From positions 1-15,668 of the forward strand of contig JAEZAD010000206.1 in the NCBI GenBank assembly GCA_023430565.1: a DNA stretch of 15,668 nucleotides, given 5' to 3'. The notes beneath the pieces are model-generated. The model saw nothing but the letters and a program-made list of their open reading frames with translations. It was not told the DNA's origin and ran no database searches. The stretch comes from Verrucomicrobiota bacterium. Lineage in GTDB: Bacteria; Verrucomicrobiota; Verrucomicrobiia; Opitutales; Opitutaceae. The position numbers and the translations under genes are program-made. This document shows, piece after piece, positions 6,625 through 13,863 of this stretch (positions are counted from its first letter, which is position 1; every line of letters begins with the position of its first letter).

Positions 6625-8397
6625 TCACCCCTTCGCCTTCGCCGCAGCGTCCGCCACCGCCGCCGCCACTTTCGCCTCGGCGTCCGCCACCGGCACTTTT
6701 GCGACCTCCTTCTGCGAACGCCACTTCAGCTCGATCACGCCTTCCTTCAGCCCTTTCCCGCCGATCGTCAGCCGCAGCGGAATTCCGATTAGATCCGCAT
6801 CCTTGAACTTCACCCCCGGCCGTTCCGCCCGGTCGTCGATCAACACGTCCGCTCCCGCCTTTTCCGCCGCTGCGCCGAGTTTCTTTGCCAGCTCCATCGC
6901 CTCCGCGAGCTGCGGATCCAACACGCAGATCAGCACCTGAAACGGCGCCGTATTCCACGGCCACACGATCCCATCCGCATCGTGACTCTGCTCGATGATC
7001 GCCTGCATCGTGCGACCCACGCCGATCCCGTAGCTGCCCATCACCATCGGATGACTCTGCTTCTGATCGTCCGTGTAAACCGCCCCGAACTTCTCCGAAT
7101 ACTTCGTGCCGAGCTTGAAGATGTGCCCCACCTCGATCCCGCGCCGCACCTGCAGCGGCTGCCCCGACTTCACATCCGGCTCCCCCGCGCGCACGCGCCG
7201 GAAATCGCCGAACTTCGTCACCGCCAGATCCCGCGCCACGTTCACGTTGCGCAAATGGAAGCCATCCTTGTTCGCCCCCGTCGTGCCGTTGCCGATCAGC
7301 CGCACCGCATGATCCGCGAAAACCCCCGCCAGCGCGTCCGGATTCTTGATCGTGCCTTTCACCGTGCCGAGGCTGCCCGGCTTCGCGCCCATCACCGGCT
7401 CGATCTCCTCCGGCGTCGCCGGACGAAACAGCGTGAAACCCAGCGCCCCAAGCTTCGCCTCCTCCAACTCGTCGCACCCGCGCAACACCACGAGAAACGG
7501 TTTCCCATCGCCCACGTAAACGAGCGTCTTGAACTGTTTGTCCGCAGAAACTGAATACGGCGCCGCCTCCAGCGCGGCGATCGTCACCACGCCCGGCGTC
7601 GGAAACTCCTCCACCGCGCCGGCCGGCTCCGCGTCCTTCAGATCCGCCGGCACCAACCCGCTCACCGCCTTTTCGCGATTCGCCGCATAGCCGCTCGCCT
7701 CGTTGTAGATCACGTCGTCGTCGCCGATCTCCGCCGGCACCATGAACTCGTGCGAGAAGCTTCCCCCCATCACACCCGTATCCGCCTCCACCGGGATTGC
7801 CGTCACCCCGATGCGCCGGAAAAACGCCTCATACGCCGTCTTCATCGCGTGGTAGCTCTTGATCGCCGCGTCATCGTTCACGTCGAACGAATACGCATCC
7901 ATCATCACGAACTCGCGCGCCCGCATCAGCCCGTAGCGCGGCCGGATCTCGTTCCGAAACTTCGTGGCGATCTGGAAAAAATTCTTCGGCAGATCGCGAT
8001 AGCTCGTGATCTCCGCCTTCACCAGCGGCGTGATCACCTCCTCGTGCGTCGGCCCCAGCACGAATTCCGGGTCGCGCCCCGCCCGCTTGCCGTCGCCCGC
8101 ACTGTCCGCACGAAACATGATCTCGCGCGCCGCCGCCCACCGCGGCCCGTGCTCCCACAGCTCCGCCGGATGCACGTGCGGCATCCACAATTCAATCGCT
8201 CCCGCCCGCTCCATCTCCTCCCGACAAATCTGCGTCAGCTTCTGCATCACGCGCAGCCCGAACGGCAGATACGTGTAGAGCCCGCCGCCGAGCTTCCGCA
8301 CGAGCCCCGCGCGCACGAGCAGCTTGTGCGAAGCGATCTCCGCATCCGCCGGACTCTCTTTCAGTGTCGGAATGAAATACTGCGACCAGAGCTTCAT
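6625..8397 (-). CDS. proS: Prolyl-tRNA synthetase, bacterial type with editing domain
   Basis: This class II synthetase charges tRNA-Pro. It has 590 residues, the usual size for the bacterial type with an inserted editing domain that hydrolyses alanyl-tRNA-Pro. Seen in order: the N-terminal catalytic part with GGGLYTYLPFG (37-47), GPTHEE (115-120) and motif 2 FRNEIRPRYGLMRAREF (147-163); the YbaK-like insertion at about 245-410, with KTLVYVGDGKPFLVVLRG and GTTGANKDGFH; motif 3 GSYGIGVGRTMQAIIEQ (454-470); and the anticodon-binding domain from about 480, ending in an Ala/Lys-rich tail. The frame is open far upstream, but MKLWSQYFIPTLKE at 8397 is the family's natural start and the rest is antisense to other genes. 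It is divergent from the gene at 8578; clpS follows after 147 bases. Confidence 0.97.
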   Translation of the reverse strand: MKLWSQYFIPTLKESPADAEIASHKLLVRAGLVRKLGGGLYTYLPFGLRVMQKLTQICREEMERAGAIELWMPHVHPAELWEHGPRWAAAREIMFRADSAGDGKRAGRDPEFVLGPTHEEVITPLVKAEITSYRDLPKNFFQIATKFRNEIRPRYGLMRAREFVMMDAYSFDVNDDAAIKSYHAMKTAYEAFFRRIGVTAIPVEADTGVMGGSFSHEFMVPAEIGDDDVIYNEASGYAANREKAVSGLVPADLKDAEPAGAVEEFPTPGVVTIAALEAAPYSVSADKQFKTLVYVGDGKPFLVVLRGCDELEEAKLGALGFTLFRPATPEEIEPVMGAKPGSLGTVKGTIKNPDALAGVFADHAVRLIGNGTTGANKDGFHLRNVNVARDLAVTKFGDFRRVRAGEPDVKSGQPLQVRRGIEVGHIFKLGTKYSEKFGAVYTDDQKQSHPMVMGSYGIGVGRTMQAIIEQSHDADGIVWPWNTAPFQVLICVLDPQLAEAMELAKKLGAAAEKAGADVLIDDRAERPGVKFKDADLIGIPLRLTIGGKGLKEGVIELKWRSQKEVAKVPVADAEAKVAAAVADAAAKAKG

Positions 8398-8458
8398 GGG
8401 AAAAGTCTGTGACCGAAACACCCCGCCGCCCCGGGGGCAAGGCGCTTCCCGCCCCACC

Positions 8459-8568
8459 CCTCTTTCTCTTTCTTCTTTCTCTTTATCTTTCTCCCTCAGG
8501 ACCTCCGTCTCTGGCCCCCTGCCCCCCACAAATCCCTCTTGCCCCCCGCCCCCTGCTCCCTGCTCCTT
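8459..8568. other. Polypyrimidine tract with G-quadruplex potential between divergent genes
   Basis: Between proS and the divergent membrane protein gene, the plus strand is almost pure C/T: first a CTTT-rich part (8459-8497), then runs CCCCC, CCCCCC, CCC, CCCCCC and CCCCC at 8514-8554. Read on the minus strand, which is the proS sense strand, this gives at least four closely spaced runs of three to six G. Promoters for both genes must lie in or near this stretch, but I see no convincing -35/-10 pair. Confidence 0.6.
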
Positions 8569-8577
8569 CGTCCTCCG

Positions 8578-9198
8578 ATGTCCGCCGCTTCCCGCCGCCC
8601 GCGCCAGCCTTGGTCGATGAAATGGATCTTTCTCGCGATCCTCGTCGTGATCGTGCCCTACACGTTCATTCGTCTGCGCTACCAGAAGCCGAATCCCGCG
8701 TTCGAGCCCTACGCCGACATGAAGAACCAGGCCAACACCCTGCGCCTCCTCTCCGCCGGCTACCAACGCATCACCCTCGAAGCCGATCGCCCCGTCGAGC
8801 CGCCCCGCTTCGGTTCTCCCGCCGCTCCCACCTCCATCGCCCTGCCGGGCCTGCCGTCCTCCCTCGCCGAAACCCTCGTCGACCCACCGCTGCTTCCCCG
8901 CGAAATCCTCTCCGTCACCGCCCCGGCCACGACCAATTCTCTTTTCGCCTACACCCTCGCCTTCACCTGCACCCTGCCCGATCGGAAACACCAGCTCTCC
9001 GGCGCCTTTCTCTACGTCCGCGACGACGAACTCGTTTTCGTTCCCCAGTTCGAACCCATCGACGGCGATCTCTCCGCCCGCACGCGCGAGTATCTCTTCC
9101 GCCTCACCCTCCCCGCCGGATCGCTCAAACCCGGTTCCTACCACGCCACGCTCCCCGGCGCCCACGCTTCGAAGTCCTGGTCGCTCGAAGTAAAGTAG
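8578..9198 (+). CDS. Hypothetical protein with one N-terminal membrane anchor
   Basis: A 206-residue protein. After a short basic N-terminus, MKWIFLAILVVIVPYTFIRL (residues 14-33) forms one strong membrane segment; the positive charges before it suggest an N-in topology with the remaining 170 residues outside the cytoplasmic membrane. That part is Pro-rich (EADRPVEPPRFGSPAAP) and ends with a beta-like segment (YTLAFTCTLPDRKHQLSGAF, then LFRLTLPAGSLKPGSYHATL) that recalls an Ig-like fold, as in proteins that bind or scaffold partners in the periplasm. ATG 8578 is chosen over 8539, because the latter lies in the polypyrimidine tract; 8617 is the other option. I do not recognise a family. It runs 82 bases ahead of argA on the same strand and may share its transcript. 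Confidence 0.75.
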   Translation: MSAASRRPRQPWSMKWIFLAILVVIVPYTFIRLRYQKPNPAFEPYADMKNQANTLRLLSAGYQRITLEADRPVEPPRFGSPAAPTSIALPGLPSSLAETLVDPPLLPREILSVTAPATTNSLFAYTLAFTCTLPDRKHQLSGAFLYVRDDELVFVPQFEPIDGDLSARTREYLFRLTLPAGSLKPGSYHATLPGAHASKSWSLEVK

Positions 9199-9280
9199 CG
9201 GCGAGCGCCCGCGAGCCGACGCTCCCCGCGCGACTATTGACGCGCCGCCCCCCTTCCTCGAAAAACGCGCTCCCATCTCC

Positions 9281-10624
9281 ATGAGCAACGGCCCCGGCCA
9301 GTCCACGCCTCCTCCCGCATCGACCGCCCTCGCGACGACGATCAAACCCACCGATCTCCGCGGCATCCTCCAATACGTGCCGCGCTTCCAGGGGCAGATC
9401 TTCGTCGTGGCGATCGACGGCTCGATCGTGGCCGACGAAAACTTCAGCAACCTCCTCGTCGACCTCGCCGTCCTCCGCTCGCTCGACATCAAGCTCATCC
9501 TCGTCCACGGCATCGGCCACCAGCTCCTCGAGCTCTCCGCGATGCGGAGTATCCCGATCACGAATACCGACGGCACCGGCGTCACCGATGCCGCCACCCT
9601 CGACCTCGCCATCCGCGCCTCCTCGCGCGTCTCGCACGCCCTCGTCGAGGGCCTGACCCAAAACTCCCTGAAGTGCGCCGTCACCAATGCCGTCCGCGCC
9701 CTCCCGCTCGGCATCATCAAGGGCCTCGATCAGCAGTTCACCGGCCGCGTCGATCGCATCGACAAGGATTTCCTCAGCGGCCTCATCGAGCGCGACGTCG
9801 TCCCCGTCGTTTCGCCGATCGGCTTCGGCGCCGACGGCAAATCTCTTCGCGTCAACTCCGACCTCCTCGCCGCCGAACTCGCCGAATCGCTTCACGCCAC
9901 CAAGATCATCTACCTCACGCCGCAGCCCGGCCTCGTCATCGACGGCGAGGTCCGCCGCGAAATCGCCGTCGACGCCGTCCGCAAGCTCCTCGCCGACCGC
10001 CCCGAAGCATTCTCCGACGCCACCCGCAGCAAGGCCGTTCACGCCGTCAAGGCCATCGAGACCGGCACCCCGCGCGTTCACATTGTCGACGGCCGCATCT
10101 TCGACGGCCTCCTCAACGAAATCTTCTCCAACGAAGGCGTCGGCTCGCTCGTCTACGGCAACGATTATCAACAGATCCGCAAGGCGCGGAAAAGCGACGT
10201 CCGCCTCATCTACAGCCTCACCCGCAGCGCCGTCCGCCGCGAAGAGCTCCTCCACCGCACGCAGCAATCGATCGAGAAAAACATCGACCAGTTCTTTGTC
10301 TTCGAAATCGACGAAAACATCATCGCCTGCGTCACCCTCTATTTTTATCCGGACAAACCCGGCCTCGCCGAAGTCGGCTCCCTCTACGTCATGCCGTTCT
10401 ATCACAACCGCGGCATCGGCAAGAAAATGGTCGACTACGCGACGCTCGTCGCGAAGGAGCGCGGCGCCAAGACCGTCATCGCCCTTTCCACGCAGAGCTT
10501 CGGCTTCTTCCAAAATGTCCTCGGCTTCGAGGAAGCGGATAAATCCGTCCTCCCCGAAGCCCGCCTGAAGACCTACGAAGAAAGCGGCCGCAACGCGAAG
10601 GTGCTCGTCAAGCACCTCGCCTGA
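9281..10624 (+). CDS. argA: Amino-acid N-acetyltransferase (N-acetylglutamate synthase)
   Basis: ArgA makes N-acetylglutamate from glutamate and acetyl-CoA, the first committed step of arginine synthesis. The 447-residue product has the two-part plan of the family. Residues about 25-290 form an amino-acid-kinase-like domain (QIFVVAIDGSIVAD, then KLILVHGIGHQ at 71-81), which in this family usually serves for arginine feedback and assembly rather than phosphorylation. Residues about 300-447 form a GNAT domain, with LAEVGSLYVMPFYHNRGIGKK (split around residue 370) carrying the acetyl-CoA pyrophosphate loop NRGIG with Arg377. HGIGHQ replaces the LVHGGGPQ of true acetylglutamate kinases, which supports ArgA over ArgB. 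No other arg gene is in view. The gene is followed by a large perfect inverted repeat likely to end transcription. Confidence 0.92.
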   Translation: MSNGPGQSTPPPASTALATTIKPTDLRGILQYVPRFQGQIFVVAIDGSIVADENFSNLLVDLAVLRSLDIKLILVHGIGHQLLELSAMRSIPITNTDGTGVTDAATLDLAIRASSRVSHALVEGLTQNSLKCAVTNAVRALPLGIIKGLDQQFTGRVDRIDKDFLSGLIERDVVPVVSPIGFGADGKSLRVNSDLLAAELAESLHATKIIYLTPQPGLVIDGEVRREIAVDAVRKLLADRPEAFSDATRSKAVHAVKAIETGTPRVHIVDGRIFDGLLNEIFSNEGVGSLVYGNDYQQIRKARKSDVRLIYSLTRSAVRREELLHRTQQSIEKNIDQFFVFEIDENIIACVTLYFYPDKPGLAEVGSLYVMPFYHNRGIGKKMVDYATLVAKERGAKTVIALSTQSFGFFQNVLGFEEADKSVLPEARLKTYEESGRNAKVLVKHLA

Positions 10625-10670
10625 CCGCCCTCCGCCGGCGAACCGGGGCAAACGCTCCGCGCCCCCCTTC

Positions 10671-10765
10671 CTCTGTCATTCTGAGCGAAGCGAAGAATCC
10701 AGGCGTCCGCATCCCAAACGATGTCCGCAGCCCGTGGATTCTTCGCTTCGCTCAGAATGACAGAG
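10671..10765. terminator. Perfect 31-bp inverted pair of the dispersed repeat, probable bidirectional terminator
   Basis: Copy 3 (10671-10701) and inverted copy 4 (10735-10765) are exactly complementary over 31 bases, including three extra bases (CTC/GAG) beyond the 28-bp unit, and enclose a 33-base centre. The transcript can form a very stable hairpin. It lies between the converging argA and GIY-YIG genes, so a role in ending or protecting both messages is likely. A paired arrangement of two REP units is what is called a REPIN in other bacteria. Confidence 0.8.
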
Positions 10766-10789
10766 TCGGCGCTTCCATCGCATAACTTT

Positions 10790-11098
10790 TTACGCCCCGT
10801 CATACCACCCCGAACTCAAATCCTCCCACGCAGCATTCTCCCGCTCGATCAGACCAATCTTCCGTTCGCGTAACCACCCCTTGATCTCCGTCTCGCGCGC
10901 TATCGCATTGGTCACATCTCGAAATTCCTCAAACCACACCAGCCGGTCGATTCCGTAGCGCCGCGTGAAACTGTCCGCCCGCTTGCTCCTGTGCTGCCAC
11001 ACGCGCATCCGCAACGAGTTCGTCACCCCCGTGTAGATCGTTCCGCGTTTTCTATTCGCGAGGATATACACCCAGTAACTCCGATGCGCGTCCGGCAC
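10790..11098 (-). CDS. Stand-alone GIY-YIG endonuclease-like protein
   Basis: A 102-residue single-domain protein of the small GIY-YIG (YhbQ/UPF0213-like) group. The GIY-YIG pair appears as VYI (10-12) and YTG (22-24); Arg30/Arg32 in SLRMRVWQH and Glu69 in ARETEIKGW match the catalytic arginine and metal-binding glutamate. It is thus probably an active nuclease or DNA-processing enzyme, but cellular substrates of this group are poorly known. The GTG at 11098 starts the protein and has a G-rich ribosome-binding site (GGGGGAGG) just upstream. Copy 5 of the 28-bp repeat begins 20 bases before the start, and the perfect 31-bp inverted pair lies 25 bases after the stop. No membrane segment or added DNA-binding domain is present. 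Confidence 0.9.
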   Translation of the reverse strand: MPDAHRSYWVYILANRKRGTIYTGVTNSLRMRVWQHRSKRADSFTRRYGIDRLVWFEEFRDVTNAIARETEIKGWLRERKIGLIERENAAWEDLSSGWYDGA

Positions 11099-11117
11099 AC
11101 CCTCCCCCTACCTCATC

Positions 11118-11145
11118 TGTCATTCTGAGCGAAGCGAAGAATCCA
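11118..11145 (+). repeat. 28-bp dispersed REP-like repeat, copy 5
   Basis: This copy is identical to copies 1-3 and inverted relative to copy 4. It lies upstream of the GIY-YIG start on the minus strand and downstream of the esterase gene. The 75 bases from here to the esterase stop codon hold nothing I can recognise. Confidence 0.9.
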
Positions 11146-11220
11146 CGCGACCGCCAGCATTCAGGTGTTCGCGCAACTCGTCTCTCCGCACAGCACCACA
11201 GCCGCACCCCAGCCATCCCC

Positions 11221-11982
11221 TCACTTCTTCTCCGCCCCCTCCAACCCCTCCCACGCCTCCGTATACCGCCGTCCGAATTCCCGCAACGCCGCCGAATCGA
11301 AATGCAGCGCATCGCCCTTGTCCTTCAACCCTTCCGCGCTCACCAGCGCGCACCGTGACACGCCCGCCGGCACCGTCGCCAGCGCCGCATTGATTGGCCC
11401 CACGCCCGCCACAAAGTGTCCGATCTCGCCGATCACCACCGGCACCTCCTCCGCCCCCAAATCCTTCCTCAGCTGCGCAATCATCGCCGCGAACCGTTCC
11501 GCATACGTCGCCGCCAGCTCCGGCGCCATGTCGTTCTCGCCCTGATGCCACAAGATCCCCGCCAGCGTCCCGCGCGTCATCGCCTCCCGCGCGCGATCCA
11601 ACGCGTTGTTGTAAAGCGGGCCATCCGGCCGCCATTCCTCCAGCGACGTCCCCCCGAACGCCGCCGGAATCACTCCCACCACCACGTCCGGCCGCTCGTC
11701 CGCAATCGCGCGCGCAAACGTCGACCCGAGCCCGACCCCGATCAGCGCCGGCTTGTCGTAATGCATCGGATCCACCGCCGGCACCCAATCGTAGCGCTTG
11801 TTCATCATGAACACCCGCGGGTGCACCACCCGATCCTGCGGCTCCACCACGCCGCGCCCCGCCATGTTCGACTGACCGATCAGCAGGAAAAGTTTCATGT
11901 TCTGCGGCGCCGCCGCTTCATCCGCTTTCGTTGTCATTGCCACCGCAACCATCGCCATCGCGCAACAAATCAGACGTTTCAT
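11221..11982 (-). CDS. Exported SGNH/SASA-type carbohydrate esterase
   Basis: A 253-residue member of the SASA family (sialate O-acetylesterase / acetylxylan esterase type, PF03629), enzymes that remove acetyl groups from sugars or polysaccharides. Residues 1-20 (MKRLICCAMAMVAVAMTTKA) form a likely signal peptide, so the enzyme should act outside the cytoplasm. LFLLIGQSNMAG carries the nucleophile Ser38; GVIPAAFGGTSLEEW and GILWHQGENDM are the characteristic following blocks; DALHFDS near the C-terminus supplies the Asp/His of the triad. All catalytic residues are present. The frame extends upstream to 12354 but overlaps the RidA gene, so the ATG at 11982 with its signal peptide is chosen. 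It lies 14 bases after the RidA gene on the same strand, probably one transcript. The natural sugar substrate is unknown. Confidence 0.88.
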   Translation of the reverse strand: MKRLICCAMAMVAVAMTTKADEAAAPQNMKLFLLIGQSNMAGRGVVEPQDRVVHPRVFMMNKRYDWVPAVDPMHYDKPALIGVGLGSTFARAIADERPDVVVGVIPAAFGGTSLEEWRPDGPLYNNALDRAREAMTRGTLAGILWHQGENDMAPELAATYAERFAAMIAQLRKDLGAEEVPVVIGEIGHFVAGVGPINAALATVPAGVSRCALVSAEGLKDKGDALHFDSAALREFGRRYTEAWEGLEGAEKK

Positions 11983-11996
11983 TCCGTTCCTTTCGC

Positions 11997-12458
11997 TCAC
12001 GCCTTCACCTCGACGACCACCTGCACTTCCGTCGTCGACCCGCGCGGCAATCCGTTCACCGCCACCGCCGCCCGCGCATGCTTTCCCGCCTCGCCAAACA
12101 CCGCCACGAACAAATCGCTCGCGCCATTGATCACCGCCGGGCTGTCCGCGAATCCGTCCACCGCGTTCACGAATCCGTTCACCATCACCACGCGGGTCAC
12201 CTTCTCCAGCGAACCCAACGCCGCCTTGATATTCGCGAGCGTGTTCAATGCGCAAATCTCCGCCGATTTTTTCGCCGCCTCCACCGTCTGCTCCTTCCCC
12301 ACCTGTCCCGTGTGCGTCATTTTCCCGTCCAGCATCGAAATCGTCCCCGCACAATAAAGCAGATTTCCCGTCCGCACCGTCGGCACATAACTGCCCGCCG
12401 CCGCCGGCGGATTCGGGAGCGTCAAACCAAGTTCAACCAGCTTCGCTTCGGGATTCAT
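11997..12458 (-). CDS. RidA family protein (YjgF/YER057c/UK114)
   Basis: RidA proteins hydrolyse reactive enamine/imine intermediates or act in related C-N chemistry. The 153-residue product, longer than E. coli RidA (128), begins MNPEAKLVELGLTLPNPPAAAGSYVP, typical of the branch with an extended N-terminus (the cd02199-like group). KHARAAVAVNGLPRGSTTEV (126-145) holds Arg129, which aligns with the substrate-carboxylate arginine Arg105 of E. coli RidA, and Glu144 in the conserved TEV segment. A deaminase-like activity is thus possible, though this branch is not well characterised. A GAGGG ribosome-binding site precedes the ATG by seven bases. The gene leads the pair with the esterase and is divergent from the amidase gene; the 130-base gap between them (12459-12588) must hold both promoters, but none is clear. 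Confidence 0.92.
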   Translation of the reverse strand: MNPEAKLVELGLTLPNPPAAAGSYVPTVRTGNLLYCAGTISMLDGKMTHTGQVGKEQTVEAAKKSAEICALNTLANIKAALGSLEKVTRVVMVNGFVNAVDGFADSPAVINGASDLFVAVFGEAGKHARAAVAVNGLPRGSTTEVQVVVEVKA

Positions 12459-12588
12459 CTCCCCACCCTCGCGAACCCCTCCTTCGAATCAACGCACATT
12501 TTCGCCGCCTTCCGCCGCAACGTGTCATGCCAACATCCGCGCCCTCCCTCGACATTGCCTCCCGTCGTCCCACGCATCTGATTCCGCT

Positions 12589-13833
12589 ATGACCTTTCGC
12601 GACTGGCAATCCCTCGATCCCGCCGCCGCCGCCCGCGAGATCCACCGCCGCTTCCGCACCCTTCCTCCTTCTCAACAACGTGCCGTCATCGCGCACCTCG
12701 TTTCCGAACGCGATCTCGCCGCCGCCTTCGAACGCGCCTCGCCTTCCGCTCCACTCGCGCGCGTTCCCTATCTGCTGAAAGACCTCTTCGACGTCGCGCA
12801 TCTCCCGACGTTTGCCGGCTCCACCTTCCTGCCCGAAGTCCGCTCCACGCCGCCTCACAACAGCCACGTCGTCGACGCCCTCCACGCCACCGGTGCCATC
12901 TTCGCCGGCAAAACCCATCTGCACGAATTCGCCTACGGCATCACCGGCGAAAACCCGCACTACGGCGACTGCGAACACCCGCGTTTTCCCGGTCGCACCA
13001 CCGGCGGCTCAAGCAGTGGTTCCGCCGCCGCCGTGGCCGCCGGCCTCGTGCCGCTCGCGATCGGCACCGACACCGGCGGCTCCGTCCGCCTGCCCTCCGC
13101 CTTCTGCGGACTCTTCGGCCTTCGTCTCACGCCCGGCGATACCTTCATCCGCGACGCCGTCCCGCTCGCGTCCAGTTTCGACACCGCCGGCTGGTTCACC
13201 GCCACCGCCGCCGACCTGCGCACCGCCACCGCTGCGCTCCTCGGCCTCTCGCGCGTCGAACGCGAACCCCGCGGCGTCTACTTCGAACCGCTCGCTCTCG
13301 ACACCGACCTCGCTGCCGCCTGCGCCGCCGCCTCCACTCGTTTCGCACCGCCCGCCGATCGCGCCGTGCGCGAACAAATCCTCCACGATTTCGCCGGCTC
13401 GCTCGACGCCTACAACACCATCGCCGCCGCCGAAGCCTGGCAAGTCCACCAACCCTGGTTCGAACGTTACCGCGAGCGCTACGACCCCAACGTCCGCCAG
13501 CGACTCGAACGCGCCCGCACTTTGGCCCCCGCGCAAATCGCCGCCGCCCGTGACCGTCACGCCGCCATCCGCTCCGCGTGGGCCGCATTCTTTCAGTCTT
13601 TCGATTTCCTCATCCTGCCCGCCTCGCCATTCGCTGCGCTCACCAAGCCCGAACTCACGTTCGAAAACCGCAATCGCATCCTCGCGCTCACCAGCTTCGC
13701 CAGCCTCGGCGGCCTCCCCGTGCTCACGGTCCCCGTCCCGCTCCCCTCGGGCCTCACCACCGGACTTCAGCTCGTTTTCCGCGCGCCCAACGATTCAGCG
13801 CTCACCTGGGCGCTCGATCGCCTCGCCCCGTAG
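12589..13833 (+). CDS. Amidase signature-family hydrolase
   Basis: Amidase-signature enzymes hydrolyse C-N bonds through a Lys-Ser-Ser triad. The 414-residue protein has all three residues: Lys64 in YLLKDLFD, the cis-serine Ser141 in TTGGSSSGSA, and the nucleophile Ser165 in GTDTGGSVRLPS; the 24-residue spacing between the two serines is as in known members. It lacks the N-terminal extension and the glutamine-transferring context of GatA, and is shorter than GatA (about 485), so a free-standing amidase is more likely than the tRNA amidotransferase subunit. AtzE/AtzF-like enzymes are possible relatives. The substrate cannot be read from the sequence. The ATG has no clear ribosome-binding site, a common pattern here. 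It is divergent from the RidA gene, a partner often found near amidases of nitrogen-compound breakdown. Confidence 0.88.
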   Translation: MTFRDWQSLDPAAAAREIHRRFRTLPPSQQRAVIAHLVSERDLAAAFERASPSAPLARVPYLLKDLFDVAHLPTFAGSTFLPEVRSTPPHNSHVVDALHATGAIFAGKTHLHEFAYGITGENPHYGDCEHPRFPGRTTGGSSSGSAAAVAAGLVPLAIGTDTGGSVRLPSAFCGLFGLRLTPGDTFIRDAVPLASSFDTAGWFTATAADLRTATAALLGLSRVEREPRGVYFEPLALDTDLAAACAAASTRFAPPADRAVREQILHDFAGSLDAYNTIAAAEAWQVHQPWFERYRERYDPNVRQRLERARTLAPAQIAAARDRHAAIRSAWAAFFQSFDFLILPASPFAALTKPELTFENRNRILALTSFASLGGLPVLTVPVPLPSGLTTGLQLVFRAPNDSALTWALDRLAP

Positions 13834-13835
13834 CC

Positions 13836-13863
13836 GCTCGCGCCCGCGAGTGATCTCACTCGC
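13836..13863. terminator. Hairpin between convergent amidase and amidohydrolase genes
   Basis: GCGAGTGA (13846-13853) and TCACTCGC (13856-13863) form an eight-base inverted repeat with a two-base centre; overlapping CTCGCG and CGCGAG at 13836-13849 offer an alternative stem. The right arm includes the stop codon of the amidohydrolase. There is no T tract, so a terminator role is only suggested by the position in a 22-base convergent gap. Confidence 0.4.

Larger units (their letters stand above)
10735..11145 (-). mobile_element. Candidate 411-bp unit: GIY-YIG gene with 28-bp terminal inverted repeats
   Basis: Repeat copy 4 (10735-10762) and copy 5 (11118-11145) are perfect inverted copies, oriented so that TGGATTC is outermost at both ends. 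They enclose only one small gene, with 25-30 bases between each repeat and the coding region. This geometry looks like a minimal mobile or formerly mobile unit, but no target duplication longer than CG is visible and the repeats also occur alone elsewhere in the window. Treated as a hypothesis. Confidence 0.3.

Noticed and set aside
9231..9264. TTGACG before argA as a promoter
   Set aside because: The -35-like box at 9237-9242 has no acceptable -10 box at 16-18 bases, so it was not listed as a feature.
8398..9720. Open frame extending proS upstream to give a 1031-residue protein
   Set aside because: The extension is antisense to two plus-strand genes and has Gly/Arg/Glu-rich composition typical of an out-of-frame GC-rich strand. 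The prolyl-tRNA synthetase family begins at MKLWSQYF (8397).
9125..10651. 508-residue open frame on the minus strand opposite argA
   Set aside because: It is a composition shadow rich in Asp, Glu, Gly and Ala, with no recognisable domain, and argA on the other strand has clear family motifs.
11983..12354. Upstream extension of the esterase frame to 377 residues
   Set aside because: It overlaps the well-supported RidA gene in another frame and would bury the signal peptide that starts at 11982.
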